64,000 nucleotides of DNA from Rahnella inusitata_A (lineage in GTDB: Bacteria > Pseudomonadota > Gammaproteobacteria > Enterobacterales > Enterobacteriaceae), in the NCBI RefSeq assembly GCF_965118895.1, contig NZ_CBCPJJ010000028.1, forward strand, positions 1-64,000. The letters run 5' to 3'. Each line of letters begins with the position of its first letter. Within the stretch, counting starts at the first letter, position 1. The notes beneath the pieces are model-generated. The model did no database searches. It was not told the origin of the DNA and was given only the letters and a program-made list of their open reading frames with translations. Positions 49,633 to 60,045 of this stretch are shown here, one piece after another. A program made the position numbers and the translations under genes.

Positions 49633-50373
49633 ATGTTACACGGGAAGAAAATAGTAGTAACCGGCGGCGGACGCCATTTTGGGAGGGCATTATCGATATG
49701 GTTTGCCAGAGAAGGCGCTGATGTTTCGCTCTGTAGTCGTAACGTGCAACAGGCCGTGGCAACGGCCAATAAGATCCAGAATGAAGGAGGAATTGCTAGG
49801 GCTTATCAATGTGATATCGCCGATATTGTATCTGTGCGACAATTTGCAGCGCTGGTGGTTGCTGACCAAAAGCCTATAGATATCTTAGTGCTAAGCGCGG
49901 CCCAATGGCTTGATGGTGCCTTAGCAAGCGGCGAAAGTGATGAAGAGATCTTCAGTACTATAAATTCGGGATTAACAGGATCTGTTTTGCTGACCAAAGC
50001 GCTTTTACCTCATATGAATCGAGTTCAAGGCAGCGATATCGTTGCTATAAATTCTTCATGCGGTGTACCTAACTTTACGGAATCAGTAGCTCATCCGGCT
50101 TTCTTTGCAGCCAAGCAAGGGCTGGGGGCATTTTGCCATAAAATCTCGAAAACTTTATCAGCTGACAATATTCGCGTTACTTCACTGTATCCACCAGATT
50201 TTGAAACCTTGGATATTGATGAAGATATTTCTCTACATGACAGAACGGGGCAGAGTTTGCTCACCGGACAATCCGTATGGCAAACATTGAAATTTGTTGT
50301 AACGCAGCCACGCAGTTGTCATATAAGCGCGATTCATTTTCAGGGACCTACTAGGGAAGATTTGATAGCGTAA
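49633..50373 (+). CDS. SDR-family protein with altered active site
   Basis: A 246-residue Rossmann-fold protein. The cofactor motif TGGGRHFG is at 10-17, followed by the segments ADVSLCSRN and CDIADIVSVRQFA. The usual NNAG is replaced by LSAAQ. The catalytic Ser region INSSCGVP is kept, but the YxxxK motif reads FFAAK, so the catalytic Tyr appears to be Phe. It is probably an SDR-like protein with altered or lost reductase activity. It stands alone near the left end of the insert. Confidence 0.8.
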   Translation: MLHGKKIVVTGGGRHFGRALSIWFAREGADVSLCSRNVQQAVATANKIQNEGGIARAYQCDIADIVSVRQFAALVVADQKPIDILVLSAAQWLDGALASGESDEEIFSTINSGLTGSVLLTKALLPHMNRVQGSDIVAINSSCGVPNFTESVAHPAFFAAKQGLGAFCHKISKTLSADNIRVTSLYPPDFETLDIDEDISLHDRTGQSLLTGQSVWQTLKFVVTQPRSCHISAIHFQGPTREDLIA

Positions 50374-50997
50374 AGCATGGACTCGATTAACTTAACGTTG
50401 TATGCGGATAGCAGGCAACGTATTTTGGTAAGTGAAAAATGTCTCTTCTCCACTATTGTTTCAGAAATTTTCTGAACTTCTTCCCATAAATTAAAATAGC
50501 ACGATGTAAGCAACATTCTTTTTTAAAACAAAGCGGTCTGACACGACGTAAAGGCAGCTTTGCGCTAGAGGCGGACGTTATGCTTGTGCACAAATTGTCG
50601 GACAGTGTCTAGGTAAACTCTTTGGATTCAACGCATTGCCAGTGAAATTAATAGATGACCTACCAAGATTAGATTCACTGGCTATTCGTCATTTCACCGT
50701 AATGAGCGTTTAGGATTTTTTCAAAGCCATTTTTAGCACACAAATACCCGTGCAAGAAATTTGGGCAGCGATGACTGATGCAACGGATCGCGAAAAAAAT
50801 TGTTCAGTCCTAAAGTATAAACTTTCTGGCAACATGCAAGGGTAGGCGTGTTATTAATGTGCGCTAGAGGAAAAGCATAAGCCTATCCAGAGCCTGTAAC
50901 GAATAAAATTTTCACTCTCTGCTTTTACCAAGACAATGCAATTGTATTTTTATTGGCATGAATAACAGCTCCTAGTACGAATTGTATTTTGACTATA
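50374..50997. other. intergenic with possible decayed reading frame
   Basis: About 620 bases. A stretch near 50590-50715 translates without stops as ...CLGKLFGFNALPVKLIDDLP and then meets a stop; a second piece follows in another frame (IPVQEIWAAMTDATDREKN). This looks like the remnant of a degraded gene, not identified. Confidence 0.35.
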
Positions 50998-51762
50998 ATG
51001 AATCAACGGATGGTAAAAATGGTTGACACGCCAATGCGCTCTTTTACATCGTCAATACCAGCTAATCCGCAAGCATGGGTGTTAGTGCATGGGGCATGGC
51101 ACGGTGGGTGGTGTTGGGATAAGGTGGTTGCATTGCTACAAGCAAGGGCGCTGTTCGCCAGCGCACCAACACTTACCGGTCTGGCTGAGCGTGAGTCAGA
51201 ACTATCAAGGAGAGTGACGTTAGAGACTCACGTTGAGGATATTGTTAAACATGTTCGCAGCCTACAACGTGCGGATATTACACTCGTTGCACACAGCTAT
51301 GGGGGATTTCCCGCAACCTTGGCGGCCAAAAAACTAGGAGGTATAGTCAGACACCTTATACTGCTCGATGCTTTCTTACCTATTAATAAGGAGAGAGTCC
51401 TTGATCATGCCCCTCAACTAATCGACTCCTACACTGCATCTGTTTTGGCTGATAAGAAATGGCATATTCCACCGCTTCCCTCAGAGATGTTTGGTGTGGA
51501 CAAAGCTGATCGCATGTGGGTCGATGCGTTACTGACGCCGCAGCCGGTCAACACTTACTTCCATGCTGCGGAGCTACCATTTACCATAGATAAGTTCAGG
51601 AAATCTTATATTCGCTGCTTACAGGCACCCGGCGATTTGCTGTCTCGATCACTTGAGCGAATTCATGCAGATTCTTCATGGAAATATTATGAAATCGATG
51701 CGCCCCATGACGTGATGATCACAGCCCCAGAACGGCTCGTTAAGCTGCTTTTACAGCTATGA
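50998..51762 (+). CDS. alpha/beta-hydrolase (esterase/hydroxynitrile-lyase-like)
   Basis: About 254 residues. The oxyanion motif HGAWHGGW comes first (residues 34-41 counting from a TTG at 50989), then the nucleophile elbow AHSYGG (Ser about 103), LLDAFLP, and the C-terminal His in DAPHDVMIT. The family (plant-esterase/EstC-like) hydrolyses small esters or cleaves cyanohydrins; the substrate is not readable. The start is uncertain among 50989 (TTG), 50998 and 51019 because no strong ribosome site is seen. Confidence 0.82.
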   Translation: MNQRMVKMVDTPMRSFTSSIPANPQAWVLVHGAWHGGWCWDKVVALLQARALFASAPTLTGLAERESELSRRVTLETHVEDIVKHVRSLQRADITLVAHSYGGFPATLAAKKLGGIVRHLILLDAFLPINKERVLDHAPQLIDSYTASVLADKKWHIPPLPSEMFGVDKADRMWVDALLTPQPVNTYFHAAELPFTIDKFRKSYIRCLQAPGDLLSRSLERIHADSSWKYYEIDAPHDVMITAPERLVKLLLQL

Positions 51763-51968
51763 ATGCCCCCCCTTCTCTCACGAAACTTTTAGTACCGCAG
51801 ACGCCGATTTTAGATATTTCATCGAATTTCATCAAGTTTGTTCTAATAGTCAATTGCCGCCTTATTCAGCAACTCCTCACCCCAGCAATAAATTAAGAAC
51901 CTAACTGGGGTGAGGAAAACTCGGAAGTTACTCCATAACCGCCACACCCATTGCCACGTTAAAGATGC

Positions 51969-54900
51969 TTATGACATTTCTTTGTCCTGAGCATTTTTCC
52001 AGCGTTCCGCGGCTTGCATTACCAGGCTCATAGCTGCGGGAAGAACTGTTAATGTAATAAGCGTTGCGATAATAAGCCCCCCTATAATCGCGAGGGCCAT
52101 AGGTCCCCAGAATACCTGATGGGAAATAGGGAGCATGCCCAGAATCGCTGCACAGGCAGTGAGTACAATGGGGCGAGCTCTATGCTCGGCGGCTGCAACA
52201 ATCGCGTCGTCGTTAGCCATTCCGTCACCGGCATTCACATCAACCTCATGGATCAGGATCACTGCGTTACGGATAATCATTCCCGCCAGCGCGATCACAC
52301 CCAGCAGGGCTACAAATCCCATAGGCGTTGCGGTAGGTAACATCGTCAGAACGATGCCAATTAAACCGAACGGAGCCATCAGTAAAGCGAGGAAAATGCG
52401 CGAAAAGCGCTGCAGCTGCACCATCAGGAGGATCAACATTGCAAATAGTGTCAGTGGTAACATGGCATAGACAGATTTATTTCCTTTGGCAGACTCTGCA
52501 ACTGAACCGCCTTCCTCTATAAGATAATCAGGAGGCAGTGAGGCCTGCAAACGGGAAATGACTGGCGAAAGTTGTTGCGACAGCATTTCCGCTCTCATGC
52601 CAGGTGCAAAATCGGTTTGTACCGTGATAAAAGGCAGCGTCTGACGACGCCAGATAACTGGATCATCCACGCGCCACTGTGGTTTAGCAATCTGGCCTAA
52701 AGGGATTTTCTGCCCTCCTGACGTTGTCAACATTATGTGTGAAATAGTATCAACATCCTGACGCTCTGCGTCATTTGCACGCATAACGATATTAACTAAT
52801 CGATTATGATCACGAACTGTGGTGACAGTCGTGCCGGAATATAAAGTATTAAGAGTATCGGCAAGACTTTCAGAGGACACACCCACTGCCCGTGCTGCTG
52901 TCTGGTTAACCGCCATTGATATTGCACGCTCCGGTTCTCCAGCAGTCAGATTGACTTGTCGTGTTCCCGGATTGTCCCCCAATTTTGCCGCCAGCTCCTG
53001 TGCAATCATTTGCACTTTCTCATAGTCAGGGCCACTTACACGGTACTTCAGTGGCCAACCGACGGGCGGACCTAATTCCAGCGGTGATACGCGGGTAGTA
53101 ATGTCGCTAAAATCCAGCGCCAATACCTTATCAAGTTCATTTTTTAACTGATCGCGTGCTTCAAGATCTTTTGCAACTACTACCAGCTGTGCTGTGTTTT
53201 CATTGTCAGTCAGAATATCTAACGGCAGGTAAAAACGTATTGCCCCTCCCCCGACATAGCTGGAGAAGTGATCAACATTTTTATTACCCCGAATGATACT
53301 TTCAACCCTCTGTGTTTGACGCAACGTCTCTGTTTGCGAAGCATTTGCGGGGAGGGTTAGGCTAACAAGAAGCTCTGGGCGGTCCGATGCAGGGAAAAAC
53401 TCGCCTTGCATAAAGGTTGTGGCATACATCGCGAGTGCAAGCATCACGGATGCACTGCCCAATGTTATGAGGCGGTTTCTCAGCGCTAAATGCAAGATCC
53501 GGCGGTAAAAACGCTTCACTCTTCCAGGTTCACTGTGTTTGACCTTATGTTTGTCTGACAATAACCAGGTTCCCATGAGTGGTGAGAATAATATAGCCAC
53601 AACCCATGAACTGAGCAGCGAAATCAGAACGACAGCAAACAGAGAATAACAGTATTCACCGGCGCTTGAAGCCGCAAACCCGACGGGTATGAATCCTGCA
53701 ATCATGACCAGCGTGCCTGTAAGCATAGGGAAGGCTGTAGTTTCAAAAGCATAGGTGGCAGCTTGCCATCGTGTATCTCCAGCCTCCAGCCGCGAGACCA
53801 TGGCTTCGACGGTGATCATGGCATCATCCACCAATAATCCGAGGGCAATAATCAAGGCTCCAAGGGATATACGCTGCAGGCCAATATCAGCAATCGTCAT
53901 GCCTACGAATGTCATCGCCAGTACCAAAGGGATTGCTGCGGCAACAACCAGGCCCGCGCGCGCGCCTAGTGACACAAATGAGACAGCCAATACAATCGCG
54001 ACAGCCTCCATCAATACCTTCAGAAATCCGCTGACAGCATCCTGGACAACCGCGGACTGATCGGCCACTTTAGTCATCTCAATACCGTAAGGGAGCTGGT
54101 TTTGAATGGTGTTCATCTGCTGATTAATCGACTTACCAAAGGCAAGCATATTTCCGGTTGATGCCATAGAAATAGCTAAACCAATCGCGGGTTGGCCATT
54201 TACCCGAAAAGCCAGGGCTGGCGGTATCTGTCCTTCTCTGCTTATTGTGGCAATATCGGTCAGCGGAATATAGCGATCCGAAATATGCAGTGTGATCTCT
54301 TGCAATGTCTGTTCTGAACTGAGAGCACCGCTGACCCTGAATGAAATATTTTCTTTATCACTGCGTAAAGTACCGGTTGGTATGACTGCATTTTGTGCTT
54401 TCAACGCATCGGTCACTTGTTGCAGATCAATGCCCATACCAGCCATCTTGCGCGGTGAAAAAGCAATGACAATCTCTTCTTCTTGAACACCGAGCAAGTT
54501 TATCTTGCCAATATCAGGCAGCGACATCAGGCTGCGGCGAATATTTTCAACCCGGTCGCGTAATTCGCGCGCGGTAAAACCTTCAGCAGTAAAACCATAG
54601 ATCGTGCCAAAAGTATCGGCAAACTCATCATTCACAGTCACGCCCTGTGCCCCTTGGGGCAGCGAAGGGGTAATATCCTGCATCTTTTTACGTACCTGAT
54701 ACCAGATATCCGCAACAGAGTTGGGAGGTGTATCATCCCGAAGGTTGACCATTATTACCGACAGCCCAGCCCGAGTTTCGCTTTGTACATAGTCAAGATA
54801 GGGGATCTCCTGAAGTTTCTTCTCTAAAGGATCCGTGAGCAGGTTGACGGTGTCGTGAACATTTGCACCCGGCCACTGGGCAGAAACGACGGCTGTTTTT

Positions 54901-55052
54901 ATCGTAAAAGCCGGGTCCTCATTGCGCGGAAGATTTTCATAACTCATCACCCCTGCGGCCATAATGAGCAACATGAAAAAGATCATCATTTGCTGATGCT
55001 TTAGGGCCCACCCGGATAAGTTAAAAGTTTGTTTCAGTGAGGGATGGCTCAT
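51969..55052 (-). CDS. RND multidrug efflux transporter (AcrB superfamily)
   Basis: A 1027-residue proton-driven exporter with the two-fold RND layout. An N-terminal membrane helix (MMIFFMLLIMAAGVMSYENL) leads to a large periplasmic domain, then helices 2-6 with the proton-relay Asp pair GLLVDDAMITVEAMV (D409, D410). The second repeat ends LPAAMSLVMQAAERW. It resembles the TriC/VexK/MexK branch more than AcrB. It overlaps the adaptor gene by 4 bp. No outer-membrane channel gene is present, so it probably uses host TolC. Confidence 0.92.
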   Translation of the reverse strand: MSHPSLKQTFNLSGWALKHQQMMIFFMLLIMAAGVMSYENLPRNEDPAFTIKTAVVSAQWPGANVHDTVNLLTDPLEKKLQEIPYLDYVQSETRAGLSVIMVNLRDDTPPNSVADIWYQVRKKMQDITPSLPQGAQGVTVNDEFADTFGTIYGFTAEGFTARELRDRVENIRRSLMSLPDIGKINLLGVQEEEIVIAFSPRKMAGMGIDLQQVTDALKAQNAVIPTGTLRSDKENISFRVSGALSSEQTLQEITLHISDRYIPLTDIATISREGQIPPALAFRVNGQPAIGLAISMASTGNMLAFGKSINQQMNTIQNQLPYGIEMTKVADQSAVVQDAVSGFLKVLMEAVAIVLAVSFVSLGARAGLVVAAAIPLVLAMTFVGMTIADIGLQRISLGALIIALGLLVDDAMITVEAMVSRLEAGDTRWQAATYAFETTAFPMLTGTLVMIAGFIPVGFAASSAGEYCYSLFAVVLISLLSSWVVAILFSPLMGTWLLSDKHKVKHSEPGRVKRFYRRILHLALRNRLITLGSASVMLALAMYATTFMQGEFFPASDRPELLVSLTLPANASQTETLRQTQRVESIIRGNKNVDHFSSYVGGGAIRFYLPLDILTDNENTAQLVVVAKDLEARDQLKNELDKVLALDFSDITTRVSPLELGPPVGWPLKYRVSGPDYEKVQMIAQELAAKLGDNPGTRQVNLTAGEPERAISMAVNQTAARAVGVSSESLADTLNTLYSGTTVTTVRDHNRLVNIVMRANDAERQDVDTISHIMLTTSGGQKIPLGQIAKPQWRVDDPVIWRRQTLPFITVQTDFAPGMRAEMLSQQLSPVISRLQASLPPDYLIEEGGSVAESAKGNKSVYAMLPLTLFAMLILLMVQLQRFSRIFLALLMAPFGLIGIVLTMLPTATPMGFVALLGVIALAGMIIRNAVILIHEVDVNAGDGMANDDAIVAAAEHRARPIVLTACAAILGMLPISHQVFWGPMALAIIGGLIIATLITLTVLPAAMSLVMQAAERWKNAQDKEMS

Positions 55053-56188
55053 TTATCCTGCTCCTTAAAGACCACTTTTTCACCCTGGCGTAATTTACTG
55101 ACACCCGCAGTGACGACAGCATCACCGGTGTGAATACCCGAGGTGACAAAAATGTTTGCTGTAGTGAATTTAGTGAGCTCAACCTCGCGCAATTGCAGGC
55201 GTTGCTGTTTTTTATCCACAACAAATACAGCAGGCTTGCCTGCACTCCGTGTCAATGCGGAAGCGGGTAATACAATCATCTCTTGGTCAGATTGCTTCCA
55301 TATTCCCTGCACGCTGGCACCAAGAGACAGTGCATCAGGTGGATTGCTCAGAGTGAGGCGAACTCTCCAGGTTCGGGTTTGAGGATCTGCCTGAGGACTG
55401 ATATCACGAAGGCGCCCTGATGCTTGTACTGTAGGATCGGAGAGTAATGACACCGCGACCGGCGTCGCCCCTAACTTTGCAATGAGTTGTGGTGTAGGTA
55501 CGTTAAATACAGCGTCACGCACGTTGCTGACGGCAAGAGTCAGCACCGTTTCACCCGTGCCTAATACTTGTCCCGCAGAAGCATTCACGCTGGTGATGAT
55601 GCCGTCATCAGGTGCAATGAGGTGCGTCCATGCCAAACTTTCCCGGGCATTTTTCAGGCTGGCCTCACTGCTCTGACGACGTGAAAGGGCAGCTTGCCAG
55701 TCTGATTGGGCTGTATCAAACTGGGCGCGCGAAATGGCTCCCTTCGGCATGAGGATCCTCATCCTGTTCAGATTTATCGCCGCCACTCTTTCTGCTGCTC
55801 GTGCGCTGTCCAGATCGGCACGAGCGCTGTTAAGCTGATTTTGGGAAGTCTCACTTTCCTGAATTGCCAGTATTTGACCTGCTTTGACGCGGTCCCCTAC
55901 GTCAACACTGCGGCTAAGTAATCTTCCTCCCACTCGAAAGCTCAGCACAACTTCATCATGAGAGCGGATTTCGCCCGTTTGGACATACTGATTGCCGGAA
56001 TTTGAGGCTTGTGCAATAACATACTTCACAGGTCGTGCGGAGGGGGGGGAATTGTTTTGATCATGGCATGCGACCAGTGTAATCATGACCGGCACAAGCA
56101 GTAAAAATGGCCAAAGGGTGCGCCATCTGTGTGTGGCCATCAGATGGTGCATTGCCTGTTTGGCGTAATCGGTGAAAGTTTCTGTCAT
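55049..56188 (-). CDS. RND membrane-fusion adaptor lipoprotein
   Basis: A 379-residue periplasmic adaptor. Lipobox LVAC (C41) follows an unusually long N-terminal region. The two lipoyl halves (VLSFRVGGRLLSRSVDVGDR and LAWTHLIAPDDGIITSVNAS) surround a helical hairpin (SARADLDSARAAERVAAINL), with the beta-barrel and membrane-proximal domain ending GEKVVFKEQ. A shorter start near the Met before the hydrophobic stretch (MATHRWRTLW) would give a more usual lipoprotein leader. It is coupled to the RND gene. Confidence 0.92.
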   Translation of the reverse strand: MTETFTDYAKQAMHHLMATHRWRTLWPFLLLVPVMITLVACHDQNNSPPSARPVKYVIAQASNSGNQYVQTGEIRSHDEVVLSFRVGGRLLSRSVDVGDRVKAGQILAIQESETSQNQLNSARADLDSARAAERVAAINLNRMRILMPKGAISRAQFDTAQSDWQAALSRRQSSEASLKNARESLAWTHLIAPDDGIITSVNASAGQVLGTGETVLTLAVSNVRDAVFNVPTPQLIAKLGATPVAVSLLSDPTVQASGRLRDISPQADPQTRTWRVRLTLSNPPDALSLGASVQGIWKQSDQEMIVLPASALTRSAGKPAVFVVDKKQQRLQLREVELTKFTTANIFVTSGIHTGDAVVTAGVSKLRQGEKVVFKEQDK

Positions 56189-56297
56189 GACATTAATCCT
56201 GAGCGAATAAATGTCTATTGAACCGAGGTTATGTCCAGATTCCCTGTATATTTCATCAAGAGATAATCAAGAGGGTATAAACTTTTAATTAATCTCT

Positions 56298-57467
56298 TCA
56301 CTTGTTAGGTAAGAATATCAAAATCAACAGACCGCCTCCGTCAGGAAGCACCGCACTGATTGTACCTCCGTGTGCCACACAAATACCGCGAGCAATCGAA
56401 AGACCAAGTCCGCTGCCACCGGAGTGGCGCGCTCTGGAGGAATCAGCCCGTGTAAATCGTTCAAACATCGTTGGAAGAAAGTCCAGCGGGACCCCCGGCC
56501 CGTTATCGCGAAAAGCAATGGTCAGCCCCCCTTCACTCTTTTGTAGCGAGATATTCAGATCTTTGCTCTCTGAGGCGTACCGCAATGCGTTCTCCATCAG
56601 GATCGTGAAAACCTGACTTAGGCGGAAGGCGTCACCTATATACCAACATGGCAGAACCGGAGACACTGAAATTGACATGCCCGCCGCCTCTGCCTGAGGT
56701 TTCAACCAGCCAGCCCGCTCAAGTAGTAATTCAGTAAGATTCATCTTTTTTTTGTTTAAGGTCAGTTGCCCTGCGTTTGCCAGTGATGAAAGGTGCAATT
56801 CATCAGTTAAACGACTAAGGTGCTGAAGTTGTTTCATGACCATATTTAGTTGACGAGCATCTGGAACAAAAACACCATCTAGCATCCCCTGCAACCGTCC
56901 GATAGCCGCCGTCAAAGGTGACCGGATTTCGTGTGCCATGGCCACATGCGACGCTCGGAGCTCTCGATCGTAACGTTCAAGCTGCTTTGTCATCGCATTA
57001 AAATCCTCTGTAAGGTGGACGAGTTCCGCCGGTACTTTTTTAACTATGCTGGCACGCGTACCAAACTCTCCACGAGCTACCGACCTGGCAGCTCTTGCCA
57101 GACGGCTAACCTGTGCCGAAAGAGGGCGCGCAGAACGTAATCCCAATACGACAATAAAGGGAATAACAGTCAGAACCATGACGCCAACCATAATCCAGTC
57201 AGATGAAGCTATTGTCGGATCGGCGTAACTTACTCCCCAGCCCTCATCCACAATTTGATGAAAGCGTGCCAGATTAAGTTCGGGCTGTTCGCGCAGCAGT
57301 GTAAATTCCTCCCTCACCGCTGGTGACATTTGGTGAATTATCCAAATGTTCTGTATGAAATAACGTAGCCACATGCAAAGGGCGATAACAATGACCGACC
57401 CTATAGCTAACGTCAGCACTCGGACACAAATCCAACGCCAAAGTGATTGATGCTCTTGTTTTATCAT
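56298..57467 (-). CDS. sensor histidine kinase (BaeS/CpxA type)
   Basis: A 389-residue membrane kinase. Two membrane helices (about 15-37 and 92-112) flank a short periplasmic sensor. A HAMP domain follows (LARAARSVARGEFGTR), then phospho-acceptor H179 in MAHEIRSPLTA and the catalytic domain (MENALRYASES; FRDNGPGVP; GGSGLGLSIARGI). It overlaps the regulator gene by 4 bp. It sits next to efflux genes, so it probably senses envelope stress or the pump's substrates. Confidence 0.93.
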   Translation of the reverse strand: MIKQEHQSLWRWICVRVLTLAIGSVIVIALCMWLRYFIQNIWIIHQMSPAVREEFTLLREQPELNLARFHQIVDEGWGVSYADPTIASSDWIMVGVMVLTVIPFIVVLGLRSARPLSAQVSRLARAARSVARGEFGTRASIVKKVPAELVHLTEDFNAMTKQLERYDRELRASHVAMAHEIRSPLTAAIGRLQGMLDGVFVPDARQLNMVMKQLQHLSRLTDELHLSSLANAGQLTLNKKKMNLTELLLERAGWLKPQAEAAGMSISVSPVLPCWYIGDAFRLSQVFTILMENALRYASESKDLNISLQKSEGGLTIAFRDNGPGVPLDFLPTMFERFTRADSSRARHSGGSGLGLSIARGICVAHGGTISAVLPDGGGLLILIFLPNK

Positions 57468-58171
57468 GGTTGTCTAAACCGGTAGCCGATACTGCGCACG
57501 TTAATCATCACACCATAAATACCAACGCTTTCAAGCTTCTTCCGAATATTATAGACGTGTGTGTCTACCACACGTTCGAGTGCATCGCTTTCTGGAAGGC
57601 ATGATTCAAGAAGATATTGCCGTGTAAAAGGACGTGTCGGGGCACGCATCATGAGAATCAGGAGAGAGAATTCTGTCGGCGTAAATTCAATAACCCTCTG
57701 GTCACCTTCATTATCCGTCACCTTTGCACACCGCGACTCAGGATTGACCTCAAGACCCTGCCAGCGGAGTAATATATCGGTCTGCATGTTGTGCAGGTTA
57801 TGGGGGTGGGCTCGCCGCAATACAGCGTGTACGCGCGCCACGACTTCGCTAGGGTTGTAGGGTTTCACCACATAATCATCTGCACCATAGCGCAGGGCGC
57901 CGATGCGGTCGGCGGTATCCCCCATGGCAGTCACCATAATGACTGGTATATCGCTTGTACGCCTAAGTGCTGAGAGGACTTCGGTTCCGTTCATGCCAGG
58001 TAGCATTACGTCCAGAAGGATCAGGTGGGGCTTCCACTTGTGTAAAATGTCTAACCCTTCCTGGCCGTCGCCGGCGATGACTACCTCAAATTTATCTCTT
58101 TCAAGGTAGGCCTTCAAGACATCAGCCGCATCAGCATCATCTTCAATTATAATTACTCGTTTTGTTTGCAT
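57464..58171 (-). CDS. OmpR-family response regulator
   Basis: 235 residues. The receiver domain has the acidic pair E10-D11-D12, phospho-Asp D54 (LILLDVMLPG), T81 and K103 (VVKPYNPSE). The C-terminal winged helix is TPTEFSLLILMMRAPTRPFT with RVVDTHVYNIRKKLE and SIGYRFRQP. The ATG at 58171 gives the family start (MQTKRVIIIED); a longer frame to 58201 adds ten unneeded residues. It probably controls the kinase, the pump genes and the divergent mipA-like gene. Confidence 0.94.
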   Translation of the reverse strand: MQTKRVIIIEDDADAADVLKAYLERDKFEVVIAGDGQEGLDILHKWKPHLILLDVMLPGMNGTEVLSALRRTSDIPVIMVTAMGDTADRIGALRYGADDYVVKPYNPSEVVARVHAVLRRAHPHNLHNMQTDILLRWQGLEVNPESRCAKVTDNEGDQRVIEFTPTEFSLLILMMRAPTRPFTRQYLLESCLPESDALERVVDTHVYNIRKKLESVGIYGVMINVRSIGYRFRQP

Positions 58172-58295
58172 TTTTCCAACCTTGACAGTTTCTTCATACA
58201 TTCCCGGCAGTTTATTGACACTTCGTCTTCATACTGATTGTTCAAGACATGTCATAAATCCCTCCGGGTTAAAAAAGAGATAATAAGGACGTACT

Positions 58296-59084
58296 ATGTT
58301 AACCAGAAAAATGCTGCTGAATACAACATGCTTTGCTGTCGCCTGTTTCATGACCTCTGTGATGGCTGACGAATTGAACGATCAACAACCCAGCCTTACA
58401 GTGGGCATTGGAGTACAAAATGCTCCTAAGTACAGTGGTTCAGATGATAGTCGCATCCAGTTTGCACCCGTGGTTCAGGCCAGAAATGGGGCGTTCTTCT
58501 TTGATTCGCTCAAAGGGGTTGGTTATGACCTACAAAACAGTAAGGGATTATATCTCGAACATACAATCGGATATGGCCTTGGCCGTAAAGACCGGGATTC
58601 CTCTTGGCGTGAGGGCTCAGACAAATTAAAAGGTATGGGTAATATCAAAGCGACAATTAATACATCAGTCGCGGTGGGCTGGTATGCATCCAGCTGGTTT
58701 TCACTGGAAGGTAAAGCAATTTTGCCACTCACTGATAGCCAGGGAGCGCAATACCAAACGTCGGTAACCTTACTTCCCTGGCAAGACGATAAAGACACTG
58801 TTTCATTACAATCAGCGGCATTATTCGGCGATGCTCGCTACATGGAAACGATGTACGGTGTGAATGACAAACAAAGTGAGGCCAGTGGCTATGCCAGCTA
58901 TCAGGCCTCTGGTGGGTTTTATGGCGTTAAAACTGACCTTACGTGGAGTCATCAGTTTTCATCAAACTGGTCCACGGCAGTTAGCGGTGGTTATACGTGG
59001 CTGGGCGACCACGCCGCAGACAGCCCGATTGTACAGCGCCGTAATCAGACAACCGTCTCTGCGGGTGTTTTATATACATTCTAG
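58296..59084 (+). CDS. MipA/OmpV-family outer-membrane protein
   Basis: A 262-residue outer-membrane beta-barrel with signal peptide MLTRKMLLNTTCFAVACFMT. Family landmarks are LTVGIGVQNAPKYSGSDDSR, FFFDSLKGVGYDL and the terminal aromatic GVLYTF. In other bacteria such proteins are scaffolds for murein enzymes or porins linked to antibiotic tolerance, and they are often placed next to a two-component system as here (divergent from the regulator, 125-bp gap). It is a likely target of that system. Confidence 0.9.
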   Translation: MLTRKMLLNTTCFAVACFMTSVMADELNDQQPSLTVGIGVQNAPKYSGSDDSRIQFAPVVQARNGAFFFDSLKGVGYDLQNSKGLYLEHTIGYGLGRKDRDSSWREGSDKLKGMGNIKATINTSVAVGWYASSWFSLEGKAILPLTDSQGAQYQTSVTLLPWQDDKDTVSLQSAALFGDARYMETMYGVNDKQSEASGYASYQASGGFYGVKTDLTWSHQFSSNWSTAVSGGYTWLGDHAADSPIVQRRNQTTVSAGVLYTF

Positions 59085-59118
59085 CCATATCTAACTCGCC
59101 GATTAAAGTGAGGGACAG

Positions 59119-60006
59119 ATGAAAAAGATGACCTACTTTTTAAAGTCTATCGAATATAAATTAAAATTCCTAAGAACCTTTTTTATAAATGATGTCTATT
59201 ATCGTAAGAAGAAACACCTACAGGAGTTTGGCGAAACGCCTAATTTCAAAATCCCAAAAAGTCTTAATGAAAAAATAATTCACAGAATGATTTACGATAA
59301 AAACCCTTTATTTACACAGTTAGCTGATAAAGTCTCTGTGAGGGATTATGTCAAAGATAAAATTGGGGATTCATATCTCATCCCCCTTTTAGGTGTTTTC
59401 GATAGCGCAGAAGAAATTGATTTCAACATGCTCCCAGAGAGATTTGTCATCAAATGCAATCATGACAGCAACAGCAGTATAATTTGCACGGATAAAATAT
59501 TTTTTAATGAGGATGAGGCAAGGCGAAAGCTGTCATTCTGTCTTTCGAGGAATATGTATTATAATACTCGAGAATGGCATTATAAAAACATAACTCCAAG
59601 AATCATCTGTGAAAACTACATTGATGTTTTTTTAGGTAAAGATAGGGCATACATTCCCGAGTGCTTCAGGATACATTGTTTTGCAGGTAAGGCACATATT
59701 ACGGAGGCCGATTTTACAGACAATAATAAAAATGAATATGTTAATGTGTATGATAAAATGTGGATGCTACTCCCTCTCACTATGGGCTATGAGAATAACT
59801 CTCATAATATCCCGGAGCCTTTGTCATACAAAACCATGATTGTATTGGCTGAGAAGTTGTCCGCAGATATTGACTACTGCCGCGTGGACTTCCTTTTAAG
59901 CGGAGAGGACGTCTATTTTAGTGAAATAACACTTACGCCTTGTAATGGCCGCATGCATATTAAACCTGAATCTTGGAACTATCTCTTAGGAGAGTTATGG
60001 ACATAA
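59119..60006 (+). CDS. TupA-like ATP-grasp protein
   Basis: A 295-residue protein of the TupA-like ATP-grasp family. It contains LNEKIIHRMIYDKNPLFTQL, ADKVSVRDYVKDKIGD, FVIKCNHDSNSSIICTDK, and CRVDFLLSGEDVYFSEITLT near the C-terminus. Members join amino acids or modify surface polysaccharides. The gene is AT-rich compared with the efflux genes to its left, suggesting a different origin. The next genes (AraC-type, Mig-14) run nearby, so a cell-envelope modification role fits. Confidence 0.82.
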   Translation: MKKMTYFLKSIEYKLKFLRTFFINDVYYRKKKHLQEFGETPNFKIPKSLNEKIIHRMIYDKNPLFTQLADKVSVRDYVKDKIGDSYLIPLLGVFDSAEEIDFNMLPERFVIKCNHDSNSSIICTDKIFFNEDEARRKLSFCLSRNMYYNTREWHYKNITPRIICENYIDVFLGKDRAYIPECFRIHCFAGKAHITEADFTDNNKNEYVNVYDKMWMLLPLTMGYENNSHNIPEPLSYKTMIVLAEKLSADIDYCRVDFLLSGEDVYFSEITLTPCNGRMHIKPESWNYLLGELWT

Positions 60007-60045
60007 TAATCCACAAAAAATGTTGATGATAGGAGGGGCATAAAC

